Below are positions 23,580 to 32,291 of a stretch of 64,000 bases of DNA, in pieces. The DNA comes from Crossiella equi (lineage in GTDB: Bacteria; Actinomycetota; Actinomycetes; Mycobacteriales; Pseudonocardiaceae), in assembly GCF_017876755.1 (NCBI RefSeq), contig NZ_JAGIOO010000001.1:248001-312000 (forward strand), read 5' to 3'. Position 1 is the first letter of the stretch, and each line of letters begins with the position of its first letter. The position numbers and the translations under genes are program-made. The notes under the pieces were generated by a model. That model was not told the origin of the DNA and made no database searches. It was given only the letters and a program-made list of their open reading frames with translations.

Positions 23580-26513
23580 CTAGGCGCGCACCAGGCCGGT
23601 CAGGAACCGAGTTGTGCGCCGCACGCCCCAACCGTTGCCGAACTTCTCGTACGCGTCGCGGGACCGCCGCGCGAACGTGACCGCCTCGGCGGTACGGCCC
23701 AGGGCCGCGTGCACCGAGGCGAGCTCCAGCAGGCACGGCCCGACCAGCACCGCCAGCTCCGGGCGGGACAGCTCCCCGGCCACGGCCAGCACCTCCGGCA
23801 ACGCCTCCTCGGCCCGGCCCGCACGGCGCAGGGCCTCCGCGCGCTGGGTGCGCACGTGCACCGACAGCAGCCCGGACCCGTCGCCCAGCGCGGCCAGGGC
23901 CTCCTCGTGGCAGCCGAGCGCGGCGGTGTAGTCGCCCGCGCGGGTGTGCAGCGCGCCGAAGACGGCCAGCACCTGGGCCAGCAGGTGGTCGTCGGGCTGC
24001 GTGCTGATCTCGGGGAACACCGCGTGCGCGACGGCCAGCGCCTCCTCGTCCCGGCCGTCGTCCACCAGCACCTGCGCCTGGTTCACGCGGGCGAGCAGGG
24101 CGGCGCGCCGGGCCCCGGCCCGTTCGGCCAGCTCGGCGGTCTCCCGGTAGCGCTCGGCGGCGACGGCCAGCTCGCCCCGGTCCCAGTGCGCGCCCGCCCG
24201 GGGGATCAGGAAGTCCACCCGCCGCGCCGGGTCCTCGGTCATGGCCAGGCCGCGCTCGCACTGGCGCACCAGCTCGGCCAGGTCGCCACTGACCCAGGCG
24301 GTGACCGCGAGCAGGTGCACCGCCCCGACGGCGCTGTCCGGGTCATCGGCCTCGGTGGCCTCGCGCAGGATGCGTTCGGCGGCCGCGACCGGGGAGGCCC
24401 AGCCGTCCAGACCGGTCAGGGAGATCATCAGCTCCGCGATCTCCAGTGCGCGCAGCCGGGCGGGGTCGGCGGTGAGCTCCCGGGCCAGGGCCAGGGGCTC
24501 GCGGGCGGCCACGTAGTGGGTGAGGGTGAGCAGGTGCTCGCCCTGGGCCTGGGCCAGCGCGGCCTCGGCCTCGGGGTCGCCGTCGGCGTGGGCGGCGCGG
24601 CGGCCCGCCTCGCACACCGCGGTCAGCTCGGCGGTCAGGCTGTGCCGGTCCAGGTCGGGGACCAGCGCGGCGGCCAGGCGGTGCGCGGTGCGGTGCGGGC
24701 CGTGCTCGCTGGCGTACCGGACCGCGGCCAGCAGGTTGGCGCGTTCCTCGGACAGCCACCTCGGGCTGGCCGAGGCGGCGGTGTGCGCGTAGTGCTCGGT
24801 CAGCGCGGCCAGGGCGGCCGGGGCGTCGGTGTCCTGGGCGGCGAGCCCGGCGGCGTACAGGCGGAGCAGGTCGTGGCTGCGGTACCGGTCGCCGTCGCGG
24901 GTGAGCAGCCCGGCGGTGGTCAGCTCGGCCAGCAGCGGCCCGGCGTCCGCGCCGATCAGTGCCGAGGCGGCCGGGGCGGTCAGGTCCGGTCCCGGGAGGA
25001 GTCCGTGCAGGCGGAACAGGCGACACGCCGGGGCGGAGAGCCGTTGGCAGGACAGTGCGAACGCTGTGTGCACGGCGGCGTCCGGATCGCCGTCGATCGC
25101 CAGCGCGGCGAGCCGGTTCGTCCCTTTCAGGCGTTTCACGTGTGCGGCCAGGTCGCCCTCGTGCACGGCGTTGGCGGCCGCGATCCGGAGCGCGAGCGGC
25201 AGTCCGCCGCAGAGTTCCAGCAGCTCACCGGCTGCTTCGGGGTGCGCGGCCACCTGGTCGGCGCCCACCAGGCTTGCCAGCAGGTCACCACCCTCCCGGG
25301 TGAGGAGAACACCGACCCGGGTGACTCGTACCCCCGGCAGGGTGAGCTCGGCGCGGCTGGTGGCCAGCAGCACCCCGTCCGAGGGCATCGGGGGCAGCAG
25401 GTCCGGGTCGACGAGGTTGTCCAGCAGCACCAGCAGCCGCCGCCCCCGGGTGCGCGTGCGGAACAGCTCGGCCAGCTCGGCGCGGGTCTCCGGCAGGGCG
25501 TCCGCGGGCACGCCGATCCCGCGCAGCAGCCTGCCCAGCAGCGCCTCCGGGGTGACCGGCGGGCCGGGCCGGTAGCCGTGCAGGTTCACGTGCAGCGCGC
25601 CGTCGGGGTAGCGGGCGCGCAGCCGGTGGGCCAGGTGCACGGCCAGCGCGGTCTTGCCGACGCCGGGCGGACCGGCCAGCAGGACCGCCGCGCCGGGCCG
25701 CAGCGCGGCGGTCAGCTCGGCCAGCAGCTCGGTGCGGCCGACGAACCCGGGCAGGTCCCCGGGCAGCTGGTGCACCGGGTGCCAGCCGGAGGTCGCCGGT
25801 CCCCGGCTCTCCCCCGCCAGCACCGACTGGTACGCCGCCCGCAGCGCCGGTCCGGGCCCGGTGCCCAGCTCCGCGGCCAGGGCCTGCCGGGCGCGCTGGT
25901 AGGCGGTCAGCGCCTCGCCCTGCCGGTTGGCCCGGGCCAGCGCGAGCATGAGCAGCCGCCAGAACGGCTCGTGCCCCGGGTGCCGCCCGGTGAGCATGGA
26001 CAGCTCGGCCACCAGCCCGGTGTCGTTGTGCGCGAGGTCGAGCTCGACCCGGCGTTCCAGGGTGCGCAGGTGGTCCGCGGCCAGCGCGGGCACCTCGTAG
26101 GTCAGCAGCCGCGCGGCGGGCACGCCCTGCAGCGCGGTGCCCCGCCACAGGCCCAGCGCGGTGTGCAGGCGGCCGCGTTCGTCCGGGCCGCCGGCGAGCA
26201 GGGCGCGGAAGCGGTGCAGGTCCACCGACTCCGGTGGCACGGTCAGGCGGTAGCCGTCGGTGCCGGTGGCCAGCAGGTCCTCGCCGAGCTGGCGGCGCAG
26301 GCGGGAGATGTAGCTCTGCACGGTGGCGCGGGCACCCGCCGGGGGCTGGTCCGGCCACAGGTTGGCGATGAGCTCGCGCACCGGCACGGTGCGGCCCGCC
26401 CGCCAGAGCAGGCAGGCCAGCACCACGCGGTGCTTGGCCGCGGTGACCTCGACCGTCCGGCCGCCGATCCGGATCTCCAGGGGACCCAGCAGCCGGAAGT
26501 CGAGGTCGGTCAC
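23580..26513 (-). CDS. SARP-family regulator with NB-ARC and TPR domains (AfsR-like)
   Basis: A 977-residue multidomain regulator: an N-terminal OmpR-like winged helix (LLGPLEIRIGGRTVEVTAAKHRVVLACLLWRAGRTVPVRELIANLW) and bacterial transcriptional activator domain (to about residue 245); an NB-ARC/STAND ATPase with Walker A LLAGPPGVGKTALAVHLA and Walker B RRLLVLLDNL; then an array of TPR-like helices to the end. These proteins activate secondary-metabolism genes after nucleotide and signal binding; AfsR is the model. No biosynthetic cluster is immediately adjacent, and the peptide cluster at 50-64 kb is the nearest candidate target. It starts 5 nt after the mshC stop. Confidence 0.9.
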   Translation of the reverse strand: MTDLDFRLLGPLEIRIGGRTVEVTAAKHRVVLACLLWRAGRTVPVRELIANLWPDQPPAGARATVQSYISRLRRQLGEDLLATGTDGYRLTVPPESVDLHRFRALLAGGPDERGRLHTALGLWRGTALQGVPAARLLTYEVPALAADHLRTLERRVELDLAHNDTGLVAELSMLTGRHPGHEPFWRLLMLALARANRQGEALTAYQRARQALAAELGTGPGPALRAAYQSVLAGESRGPATSGWHPVHQLPGDLPGFVGRTELLAELTAALRPGAAVLLAGPPGVGKTALAVHLAHRLRARYPDGALHVNLHGYRPGPPVTPEALLGRLLRGIGVPADALPETRAELAELFRTRTRGRRLLVLLDNLVDPDLLPPMPSDGVLLATSRAELTLPGVRVTRVGVLLTREGGDLLASLVGADQVAAHPEAAGELLELCGGLPLALRIAAANAVHEGDLAAHVKRLKGTNRLAALAIDGDPDAAVHTAFALSCQRLSAPACRLFRLHGLLPGPDLTAPAASALIGADAGPLLAELTTAGLLTRDGDRYRSHDLLRLYAAGLAAQDTDAPAALAALTEHYAHTAASASPRWLSEERANLLAAVRYASEHGPHRTAHRLAAALVPDLDRHSLTAELTAVCEAGRRAAHADGDPEAEAALAQAQGEHLLTLTHYVAAREPLALARELTADPARLRALEIAELMISLTGLDGWASPVAAAERILREATEADDPDSAVGAVHLLAVTAWVSGDLAELVRQCERGLAMTEDPARRVDFLIPRAGAHWDRGELAVAAERYRETAELAERAGARRAALLARVNQAQVLVDDGRDEEALAVAHAVFPEISTQPDDHLLAQVLAVFGALHTRAGDYTAALGCHEEALAALGDGSGLLSVHVRTQRAEALRRAGRAEEALPEVLAVAGELSRPELAVLVGPCLLELASVHAALGRTAEAVTFARRSRDAYEKFGNGWGVRRTTRFLTGLVRA

Positions 26514-26518
26514 GCGAC

Positions 26519-27760
26519 CTAGAGTGCCACGCCCAGCAGCGCGTCGACGGCGTTCCGGACCAGCTCGGGGGCGGCCGGGTCACCACCGGCGCGGCGTTCC
26601 AGCGCCTCGGCCGCCCAGGCGTCGACCGCGGCGATCGCGGCCGGGGTGTCCAGGTCGTCGGCCAGGTGCGTGCGCAGGCGGTCAACCAGGTCCCGCGCTG
26701 CGGGGCCCGCCTCCAGGGCCACGGCCTCGCGCCAGGTGGCCAGGCGGTTCTCGGCGGCGCGCAGCAGCTCCTCGCTCCACGGCCGGTCGGTGCGGTAGTG
26801 GTCGGCGAGCAGGCCCAGGCGCACGGCCATGGAGTCGACCTTGTCCGCGCGCAGGCGGGAGACGAAGACCAGGTTGCCCCGGGACTTGGACATCTTCTCG
26901 CCGTCCAGGCCGATCATGCCCGCGTGGCTGTAGTGCCGGGCGAAGGGCTGGAACCCGGTGAGGGCCTCGGCGTGCGCGGCGCTGAACTCGTGGTGCGGGA
27001 AGATCAGGTCCGAGCCGCCGCCCTGCACGTCCGGGCCCGCGCCGAGGCGGTTGAGCGCGATGACCGAACACTCGATGTGCCAGCCGGGACGGCCTTCGCC
27101 GAGGTCGGAGGCCCAGGACGGCTCACCGGGGCGGGCCATGCGCCACAGCAGGGCGTCCAGCGGGTGGCGCTTGCCGGGGCGGTCGGGGTCGCCGCCGCGT
27201 TCGGCGAAGTAGGTGAGCATGGTCTGCTCGTCGTAGCCGGACTCGTAGCCGAAGCGCCCGGTGGCGTTGTGGTCGAAGTAGACGTCCGGGTACTCGCTGT
27301 CGTCGGCCCGGTAGGCCGCGCCGGAGGCGATCAGCTTGCCGATGGCCTCGGTGATCTCCGGGATGGCCTCGACCGCGCCCACGTAGTCGCGGGGCGGCAG
27401 CACGCGCAGGGCCTCCATGTCCTCGCGGAACAGGGCGGTCTCGCGCATCGCGAGCACGACCCAGTCGTCCTGGTCGCGGGCGGCGCGCTCCAGCAGCGGG
27501 TCGTCGATGTCGGTGACGTTCTGCACGTAGTGCACGTCGTGCCCGTTGTCCAGCCACTGCCGGTAGACCAGGTCGAAGGCCAGGTAGGTGGCGGCGTGCC
27601 CGAGGTGCGTGGCGTCGTAGGGGGTGATGCCGCAGACGTAGAGCCGAGCGGTGTCCCCGGGCGTGGTGGGCCGGACCTCCCGGGCGGCGGTGTCGTAGAG
27701 CCGCAGGGGACGGGGGGTGCCGGGGAGCCGGGGTACCGGAACTGACGACCAGGTCTGCAT
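26519..27760 (-). CDS. mshC: MshC, L-cysteine:GlcN-Ins ligase of mycothiol biosynthesis
   Basis: The 413-residue enzyme joins cysteine to 1D-myo-inositol glucosaminide using ATP, the fourth step of mycothiol synthesis. It is a cysteinyl-tRNA-synthetase derivative: zinc ligand C43 in [15 protein letters not shown] with the HIGH-like THLGH (51-55), CSVIALNRL and [11 protein letters not shown] (zinc and substrate contacts), and the KMSKS loop EKMSKSRGN near residue 290. It lacks the anticodon-binding domain, distinguishing it from CysS. The N-terminus [14 protein letters not shown] fits the family. Transcription probably starts at the ATG (TATCGT 7 nt upstream). Confidence 0.95.
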   Translation of the reverse strand: MQTWSSVPVPRLPGTPRPLRLYDTAAREVRPTTPGDTARLYVCGITPYDATHLGHAATYLAFDLVYRQWLDNGHDVHYVQNVTDIDDPLLERAARDQDDWVVLAMRETALFREDMEALRVLPPRDYVGAVEAIPEITEAIGKLIASGAAYRADDSEYPDVYFDHNATGRFGYESGYDEQTMLTYFAERGGDPDRPGKRHPLDALLWRMARPGEPSWASDLGEGRPGWHIECSVIALNRLGAGPDVQGGGSDLIFPHHEFSAAHAEALTGFQPFARHYSHAGMIGLDGEKMSKSRGNLVFVSRLRADKVDSMAVRLGLLADHYRTDRPWSEELLRAAENRLATWREAVALEAGPAARDLVDRLRTHLADDLDTPAAIAAVDAWAAEALERRAGGDPAAPELVRNAVDALLGVAL

Positions 27761-27767
27761 GCCTCAG

Positions 27768-27773
27768 ACGATA
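27768..27773 (-). promoter_or_regulatory. -10 hexamer TATCGT of mshC
   Basis: On the minus strand TATCGT ends 7 nt before the mshC ATG, consistent with a leaderless transcript; the GAGG next to the ATG is too close to act as a ribosome binding site. Confidence 0.45.
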
Positions 27774-27830
27774 ATCAACAGCCACGCATACGTCACAGCT
27801 CGCGGCACGTTCTCGTGATCCTCCCAACAT

Positions 27831-27844
27831 CAGGGAATTCCCTG
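27831..27844. promoter_or_regulatory. Perfect 14-bp palindrome CAGGGAATTCCCTG upstream of mshC
   Basis: The palindrome has no spacer, so it would be a DNA operator rather than an RNA hairpin. It lies 71 nt upstream of the mshC ATG and 1 nt beyond the stop of the efflux gene, a position suited to control of mshC. Confidence 0.35.
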
Positions 27845-27845
27845 G

Positions 27846-29027
27846 TCAGCGGTGCACCGCGACCTTGGGCAGCGTGCGCCCCAGCACGGGCAGCGCGGCC
27901 GAGCCCAGCGCCATCAGGACCGCGAGCACCAGCCACGGCGTGGCGGCCCCGTACGCGGTGAGCGCGAGCAGCGCCGGAGCCACCACATTGGACAGTCCGA
28001 ACGAGTACTGGAACACCGCCAGGTACCGCCCGCGGTTCTCCGGCGGGGCCGAGGCGTCGGCCAGGGCGTTGGACAGCGGGGCGTGCACGGCCGCGCCGAA
28101 GGCGTACAGCGTCGTCACCAGCACCACCCACGCCGCCGCCCACACCGGGGGCAGCAGCACCGCGAAGGCCAGCGCCAGCGCCCAGGAGATCATCAGCCCG
28201 CCCGCGCCGAGCAGTGCGGTCGTGCGCGGCAGGTGCCCGATCCGCTGCACGACCGGGACCTGGAAGGCCAGGCGCAGCATCGTGACCAGCCCGACCACCA
28301 CGCCGATCAGCCAGGCCGGGGCGGCCAGCGCGTGCGTGATGTGCACCGGGACGCCGACCACCGCCATGTCCACGGCCACCGCGAAGCAGAAGTTGACCGC
28401 GATCAGGCCGACGAAGGGCCAGTCCGTCAGCAGGCGCCGGTAGCCGCCGTGCTCCGGGGTGCTCGGCTGGTGGTGGGGCGGGCGCACGAAGCGCAGCAGG
28501 ATCACCGCACAGGCCAGGAAGCTGACCACGTTGAGCCCGGCGACCAGGCGGTAGGCCCAGACGCCGTCCGTGCCCACGAGCAGGCCCGCCACCGCCGCAC
28601 CGGCGCCGAAGCACACCGACTGGGTGAGTCCGGCCAAGGCGAAGGGCTTGTCCTTGGCACCCTCGGCGGCGACGTCGGCGATGAGCACGAACACCGAGCA
28701 GTAGAAGCCACGCTGGCCGATGGCGAGCAGGCTCGCGGCCAGAGCGGCCTCCGGGACCGTGGTGGCCACCAGGTACAGCGCGGCACCGGCCGCCTGCACG
28801 AACTGGGCCAGCACCAGCACGCGGTGCGGGCCCCAGCGGTCCACGAGCTGGCCCGCGAACGGCGGTACCAGCAGGCCCAGCGCGATCGCGGCCGCGCTCA
28901 CCACACCCGCGGTGGGCACGTCCAGGCCGATCACCGCGGTCAGGTAGAGCACCGAGACGGGCAGGAAGATGCCGTTGCCGACCGAGTCGATGCCCAGGGC
29001 CAGCAGCAGGGCCCGGCTGCCGGTCAC
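27846..29027 (-). CDS. MFS efflux transporter
   Basis: A 393-residue transporter with about 12 membrane helices. Motif A-like loops are AGQLVDRWGPHRVLVLAQF after helix 2 and VVQRIGHLPRTTALLGAGG after helix 8. The sequence is of the actinobacterial drug-efflux type. It starts with GTG overlapping the TGA of the TetR gene (GTGA), so the two are translationally coupled, a classical repressor-pump pair. The frame continues upstream through the tetR gene, but that part is shadow. The substrate is probably a lipophilic drug-like molecule recognised by the TetR protein. Confidence 0.87.
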   Translation of the reverse strand: MTGSRALLLALGIDSVGNGIFLPVSVLYLTAVIGLDVPTAGVVSAAAIALGLLVPPFAGQLVDRWGPHRVLVLAQFVQAAGAALYLVATTVPEAALAASLLAIGQRGFYCSVFVLIADVAAEGAKDKPFALAGLTQSVCFGAGAAVAGLLVGTDGVWAYRLVAGLNVVSFLACAVILLRFVRPPHHQPSTPEHGGYRRLLTDWPFVGLIAVNFCFAVAVDMAVVGVPVHITHALAAPAWLIGVVVGLVTMLRLAFQVPVVQRIGHLPRTTALLGAGGLMISWALALAFAVLLPPVWAAAWVVLVTTLYAFGAAVHAPLSNALADASAPPENRGRYLAVFQYSFGLSNVVAPALLALTAYGAATPWLVLAVLMALGSAALPVLGRTLPKVAVHR

Positions 29028-29605
29028 CGGGCGGCCAGGGCGGTGAAGGCCTCGTCGAGCAGGGCGCCGAGGTCGGGCTGGCCGTCCTCGTCCGCCCAGC
29101 GTTCGATGGCGACCTCCAGGCAGGCCAAGGCCGCGCTCGCGCGCACCGCGGCCACCGTGGGGGTGGTGCCGCGGGCGATGAGGGCGTCGGCGATCTCGGG
29201 GCGCCAGCCGTGCTGCTTCTCCAGGCGCTGGGCGCACAGCGCGGGGGTGGCCGCGACCAGGCGGGTCGTCTGCACCGCCGTCGGCACGTCGGCCTGGTAA
29301 CGCTCGACCAGCACGCCCAGCGCCCGGCGCAGCACGGTCCAGTCGTCGGTACCGGCTGGCTGCTCGCGCACGGCCCGGGCCAGCAGCTCGCCGCAGGAGT
29401 CCAGCGCGGTCAGTACCGTCTCCTCCTTGCTGGCGAAGTAGCGCAGGAAGGTGCTGCGGGACACGCCCGAGGCCGCGGCCAGGTCGTTGACGGTGACCGC
29501 GTCGAAGCCGTGCTGGGCGAACAGCTCCAGCGCGACCGCGGCCAGCTCCGACCGGACCGCCTTGCGGGCGATGTCCCGGCTGCCGGGACGGCTTGCGCTG
29601 CTCAC
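29024..29605 (-). CDS. TetR-family regulator of the adjacent efflux gene
   Basis: 193 residues. The N-terminal helix-turn-helix (RSELAAVALELFAQHGFDAVTVNDLAAASGVSRSTFLRYFASKEETV) is canonical TetR; the rest is a helical ligand-binding/dimerisation domain (MftR-like C-terminal type). The GTG at 29605 was preferred because it follows the -10 box TAGGAT at 29614-29619 and gives the usual short N-terminal arm. It presumably represses itself and the MFS gene through the repeats at 29622-29657. Confidence 0.87.
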   Translation of the reverse strand: MSSASRPGSRDIARKAVRSELAAVALELFAQHGFDAVTVNDLAAASGVSRSTFLRYFASKEETVLTALDSCGELLARAVREQPAGTDDWTVLRRALGVLVERYQADVPTAVQTTRLVAATPALCAQRLEKQHGWRPEIADALIARGTTPTVAAVRASAALACLEVAIERWADEDGQPDLGALLDEAFTALAAR

Positions 29606-29613
29606 GAACCAGT

Positions 29614-29657
29614 ATCCTAGTATGCGAATCAGTCTCATATTTGAAACAGAGTCTCAA
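29614..29657 (-). promoter_or_regulatory. tetR promoter with two related operator half-sites
   Basis: Besides TAGGAT (29614-29619), two 17-bp elements, ATGCGAATCAGTCTCAT (29622-29638) and TTGAAACAGAGTCTCAA (29641-29657), share AGTCTCA and 11 of 17 positions. The second is an inverted repeat with six of seven pairs matching. Paired sites 19 bp apart fit TetR dimers bound in tandem. Confidence 0.5.
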
Positions 29658-30366
29658 GCTGGTCCAGCGGCACCTGCCCAGGGCCGGCGTGGCCAAGGCG
29701 TTCCAACAACATCGGCTGGCTCCGCCTGGGCTCCCTGCCCCCACCCTGCTGCTGGACCGCCTCGGCTACGGCGTGCCCGCGGGCGGCACCGACGAGGTCT
29801 CCCCCGCCGGTGCCGCACTGCGGGCCGGGGTCACCGCGGTCCCCGGCCCCGCACCTCCGGCTCGGTGCCGCCGACACCCCCACGGTGCCGGGACTCGCCG
29901 GTGGTGCCGCCGGTCAGGACGAGCCCTGCCCTGACCGCGCGCTTCCGCCTTCCAGATCCGCGGCGCGAGGCGGTTGCACGACCACTGCCGCGCCCGCGCC
30001 GTCCAGGCAGTGTCCACTCCGGACGTTGGGGAACCGGTGGGCCCGCCCGGCGGTCAGGCCGTCCGGGCCGCCGGTGCCCACGGCCGAGCCGGTGGCGATC
30101 TCCAGCACCCGGTTGCCGTCCCCGTTCGTAGTTCGCGGCGTGGGTGAGACGGCTGCCGCCGGCGGTCTTGACCAGCGGGCCGAGGTCGGCGACCGGGCCC
30201 CAGTCCCAGCCGTCGGCCGAGCGGCGGTACCGGATGGCGCAGTGGGGTACAGGCCGGTGTCCTCGCGCAGCAGCCGGCCGGTGGCGGCGGTCGCGCGGAA
30301 GGTGGGCCGGAGCAGCGGAAGGGGAAGCAGGACGAGCAGGAGTCGACGCACGAAGCCACCCGTCAC
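29658..30366 (-). pseudogene. Decayed region with remnants of a secreted protein gene
   Basis: No intact gene is visible here. On the minus strand a GTG at 30366 opens a signal-peptide-like sequence (TGGFVRRLLLVLLPLPLLRP), but coherent protein-like text then moves between frames: LREDTGLYP in one frame, AIRYRRSADGWDWGPVADLGPLVKTAGGSRLTHAANYE in another, and NRVLEIATGSAVGTGG back in the first. The middle segment recalls BNR/sialidase-like secreted proteins. At least two frameshifts are needed to join them. Farther left (29660-29830) a plus-strand stretch also has coding-like codon use without start or family. I interpret the region as a degenerating gene. Confidence 0.4.
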
Positions 30367-30414
30367 GGGTCACACGGTGGGCGCGCAGGGAACGCGGATA
30401 CCGTTGGACCCGAT

Positions 30415-30438
30415 CACGATCGGCCTCAGCCGATCGTG
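30415..30438 (-). terminator. Hairpin terminator after the DUF998 gene
   Basis: CACGATCGGC-CTCA-GCCGATCGTG has a perfect 10-bp stem and 4-nt loop and begins 44 nt beyond the DUF998 stop codon on the minus strand. It separates the patatin/DUF998 operon from the decayed region. Confidence 0.6.
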
Positions 30439-30482
30439 GCGTCAAGGCTATTGGCAGTGACCCGACCGCGGCGGAAACCCGC

Positions 30483-31127
30483 CTACGCCACGCCTGCCCG
30501 CGAGCGCCGCACCAGCAGCGCCACCCCGCAGGCGATCGCCCACAGCAGCACCGGGAACGCCGCGATCCGTTCCCACAGCCCGAACAGGCCGGGCCCGCCG
30601 ACCCCGGCCACCATCAGCACGAACCCGAGCACGGCCACGACCGCCCCGGCCACACCGATCCGGCCGAAGCCGGTCCACCGGTCCTCGCGGAGCAGGGCCA
30701 GGCCGGTCAGCAGCATCGCGACCTCCCCGCCCACGATCGCGATCACCGCACCGATGAAGTGCGGGACGGGGCTGATGTCCTCGGGGCTGAGCCCGACCGC
30801 GACCAGGCCGATCCCGGAGGCGGAGTACAGCAGCAGCCCCGCGCGGGCGGCGGGGGTGTCCGGGAACAGCGGCCGCGCCAGCAGCGCGCCGCCGGTCAGG
30901 CACAGCCCGGCCAGTGCCCAGGACGCCCCGGCCACCGAGGACCAGGGCGAGCACACCCAGGCGTCAACCTGCTCGGAGTGGAAGCAGGTGGCGGCGCCGA
31001 GGTCGCTGATGGCGTTGCGCACCCAGCTGTAGGGCGTGCTCCACCGCGACTCGACCACCACCAAGAGCACGAAGTACTGGGCCACCAGCACCCACAACAC
31101 CGCGCCCCACCGGGCCGTTGACCTCAA
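30483..31127 (-). CDS. DUF998-family membrane protein
   Basis: A 214-residue protein with six predicted membrane helices. The DUF998 signature is seen in WVRNAISDLGAATCF after the first helix, followed by a loop with Cys and Trp, and PVPHFIGAVIAIVGGEVAMLL in the middle. The function of the family is unknown. It starts with TTG at 31127 behind a GGAG Shine-Dalgarno with 6-nt spacing, 8 nt after the patatin gene's stop, so both are cotranscribed; a role in membrane lipid handling is a context-based guess. Confidence 0.8.
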   Translation of the reverse strand: MRSTARWGAVLWVLVAQYFVLLVVVESRWSTPYSWVRNAISDLGAATCFHSEQVDAWVCSPWSSVAGASWALAGLCLTGGALLARPLFPDTPAARAGLLLYSASGIGLVAVGLSPEDISPVPHFIGAVIAIVGGEVAMLLTGLALLREDRWTGFGRIGVAGAVVAVLGFVLMVAGVGGPGLFGLWERIAAFPVLLWAIACGVALLVRRSRAGVA

Positions 31128-31135
31128 CTTCGCTC

Positions 31136-32014
31136 CTAGGGCGTGCTCGGGGACGGACCGGCCGGGTGGCCGTACAGGCCGGGCCCGGTGACGTGCAGTC
31201 CGGCGAGGAAGTCCACCGACTCCTGGTAGGAGCGGTCCATCAGCTCGCCGGTGAACCGGAAGTCCAGGGGTGTCACCGGCCGCGCCGGGGCCCCGGGCAG
31301 GTACACGATCGGGGCGTGCTCGGCCCAGCGCGTGGCCTCCAGCACCGCCTGGTTGCGGGTCGCCAGCGTGGCCCAGAACAGCAGCGTCTCCGGCAGCGAG
31401 GCGGGCACCCCGGGCAGGTGGCCGGGGAAGGCGCAGTCCAGCACCACCAACGACTTCGCGCCCATCGCCAGCGCCTGGGAGACCGGCACGTTGGCCAGCA
31501 CCCCGCCGTCGTAGAGCACGTGCTCGCCGATGCGCACCGGCGGGTAGATGCCCGGGATGGCCGCGCTGGCCAGCACGGCCGGGACCAGCTCGCCCTCGGT
31601 GAGCACCACCGGCTGCGCGGTCACCGCGTCCACCGCGACCGCGCCGAAGGGCACGCTCAGCTGGTCGAAGGAGGTGATCCCGCCCAGGCCCTGGTCCAGC
31701 ACCTCGGCCAGGCCGTCACTGGAGAACAGGTGGTTGCGACTGCGGCGCAGGGTGCGCAGCTGCCGGATCGGGCCGCCGGGGAAGACCCGCTGCCGGGTCA
31801 TCAGCTGCCACAGCTTGCCCAGGCGGCCCGCCGCGTGCTCCGGGTCCAGCGCGAGCAGGGCGCCGTTGACCGAGCCGACCGAGGTGCCCACGACCAGGTC
31901 GGGGGTGATGCCGTGCTCGGCGAGCGCCCGCAGCATGCCCACCTGGATGGCGCCGAGGCTGCCGCCCCCGCCGAGAACGAATCCGACCGGTGTCGGCAGA
32001 CCGTGGTCCCGCAC
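31136..32014 (-). CDS. Patatin-like phospholipase
   Basis: 292 residues. The patatin catalytic dyad is intact: oxyanion loop GGGGSLGA (15-22), nucleophile elbow GTSVG (Ser45), and the Asp in YDGGVLANVPV. The ASAAIPGIYPPVRI segment before it is also diagnostic (RssA/YchK-like branch). It should hydrolyse acyl esters of membrane lipids in or near the cytoplasmic membrane; there is no signal peptide. It is the first gene of the operon with DUF998. The GTG at 32014 lies 277 nt from the divergent ABC-F gene. Confidence 0.88.
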   Translation of the reverse strand: MRDHGLPTPVGFVLGGGGSLGAIQVGMLRALAEHGITPDLVVGTSVGSVNGALLALDPEHAAGRLGKLWQLMTRQRVFPGGPIRQLRTLRRSRNHLFSSDGLAEVLDQGLGGITSFDQLSVPFGAVAVDAVTAQPVVLTEGELVPAVLASAAIPGIYPPVRIGEHVLYDGGVLANVPVSQALAMGAKSLVVLDCAFPGHLPGVPASLPETLLFWATLATRNQAVLEATRWAEHAPIVYLPGAPARPVTPLDFRFTGELMDRSYQESVDFLAGLHVTGPGLYGHPAGPSPSTP

Positions 32015-32150
32015 GTGTGCATGGTCTCATGTGGACGGTGCGAAAAAGCGGTTGCGGCGCGCCGGTGGCCGGGTCTACCGTTCTCGACGTCACATTGCCG
32101 TCCAGGGGAGCACAGGTTGATCGGCTGAGGTTGCGAGACACCGCGACGTT

Positions 32151-32166
32151 GAGGCGTACCCGCCTC
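32151..32166 (+). promoter_or_regulatory. Hairpin in the leader of the ABC-F gene
   Basis: GAGGCG-TACC-CGCCTC is a perfect 6-bp stem with 4-nt loop, 126 nt before the ABC-F start. The 277-nt gap also holds short frames (for example from the ATG at 32021). Ribosome-mediated attenuation is known for ABC-F resistance genes, but this is only a suggestive element. Confidence 0.3.
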
Positions 32167-32291
32167 CCGCGCTGCTCGGGCCCGGCCGCGATCCCCTTCT
32201 TGGACGCAAGCCTCCCCCACTGACGCATGCCGTCGTCGTGTTCTCGCGTAGTCGCTGTCCTCTGTCACGACTGCACGCGGGAGGTCCTCGC

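Noticed and set aside
23709-26522. Long uninterrupted reading frame (over 900 codons) on the plus strand opposite the SARP gene
   Set aside because: It is Gln/Gly/Arg-rich low-information sequence without domains, a typical antisense shadow of a GC-rich gene; the minus strand encodes clear SARP, NB-ARC and TPR motifs.
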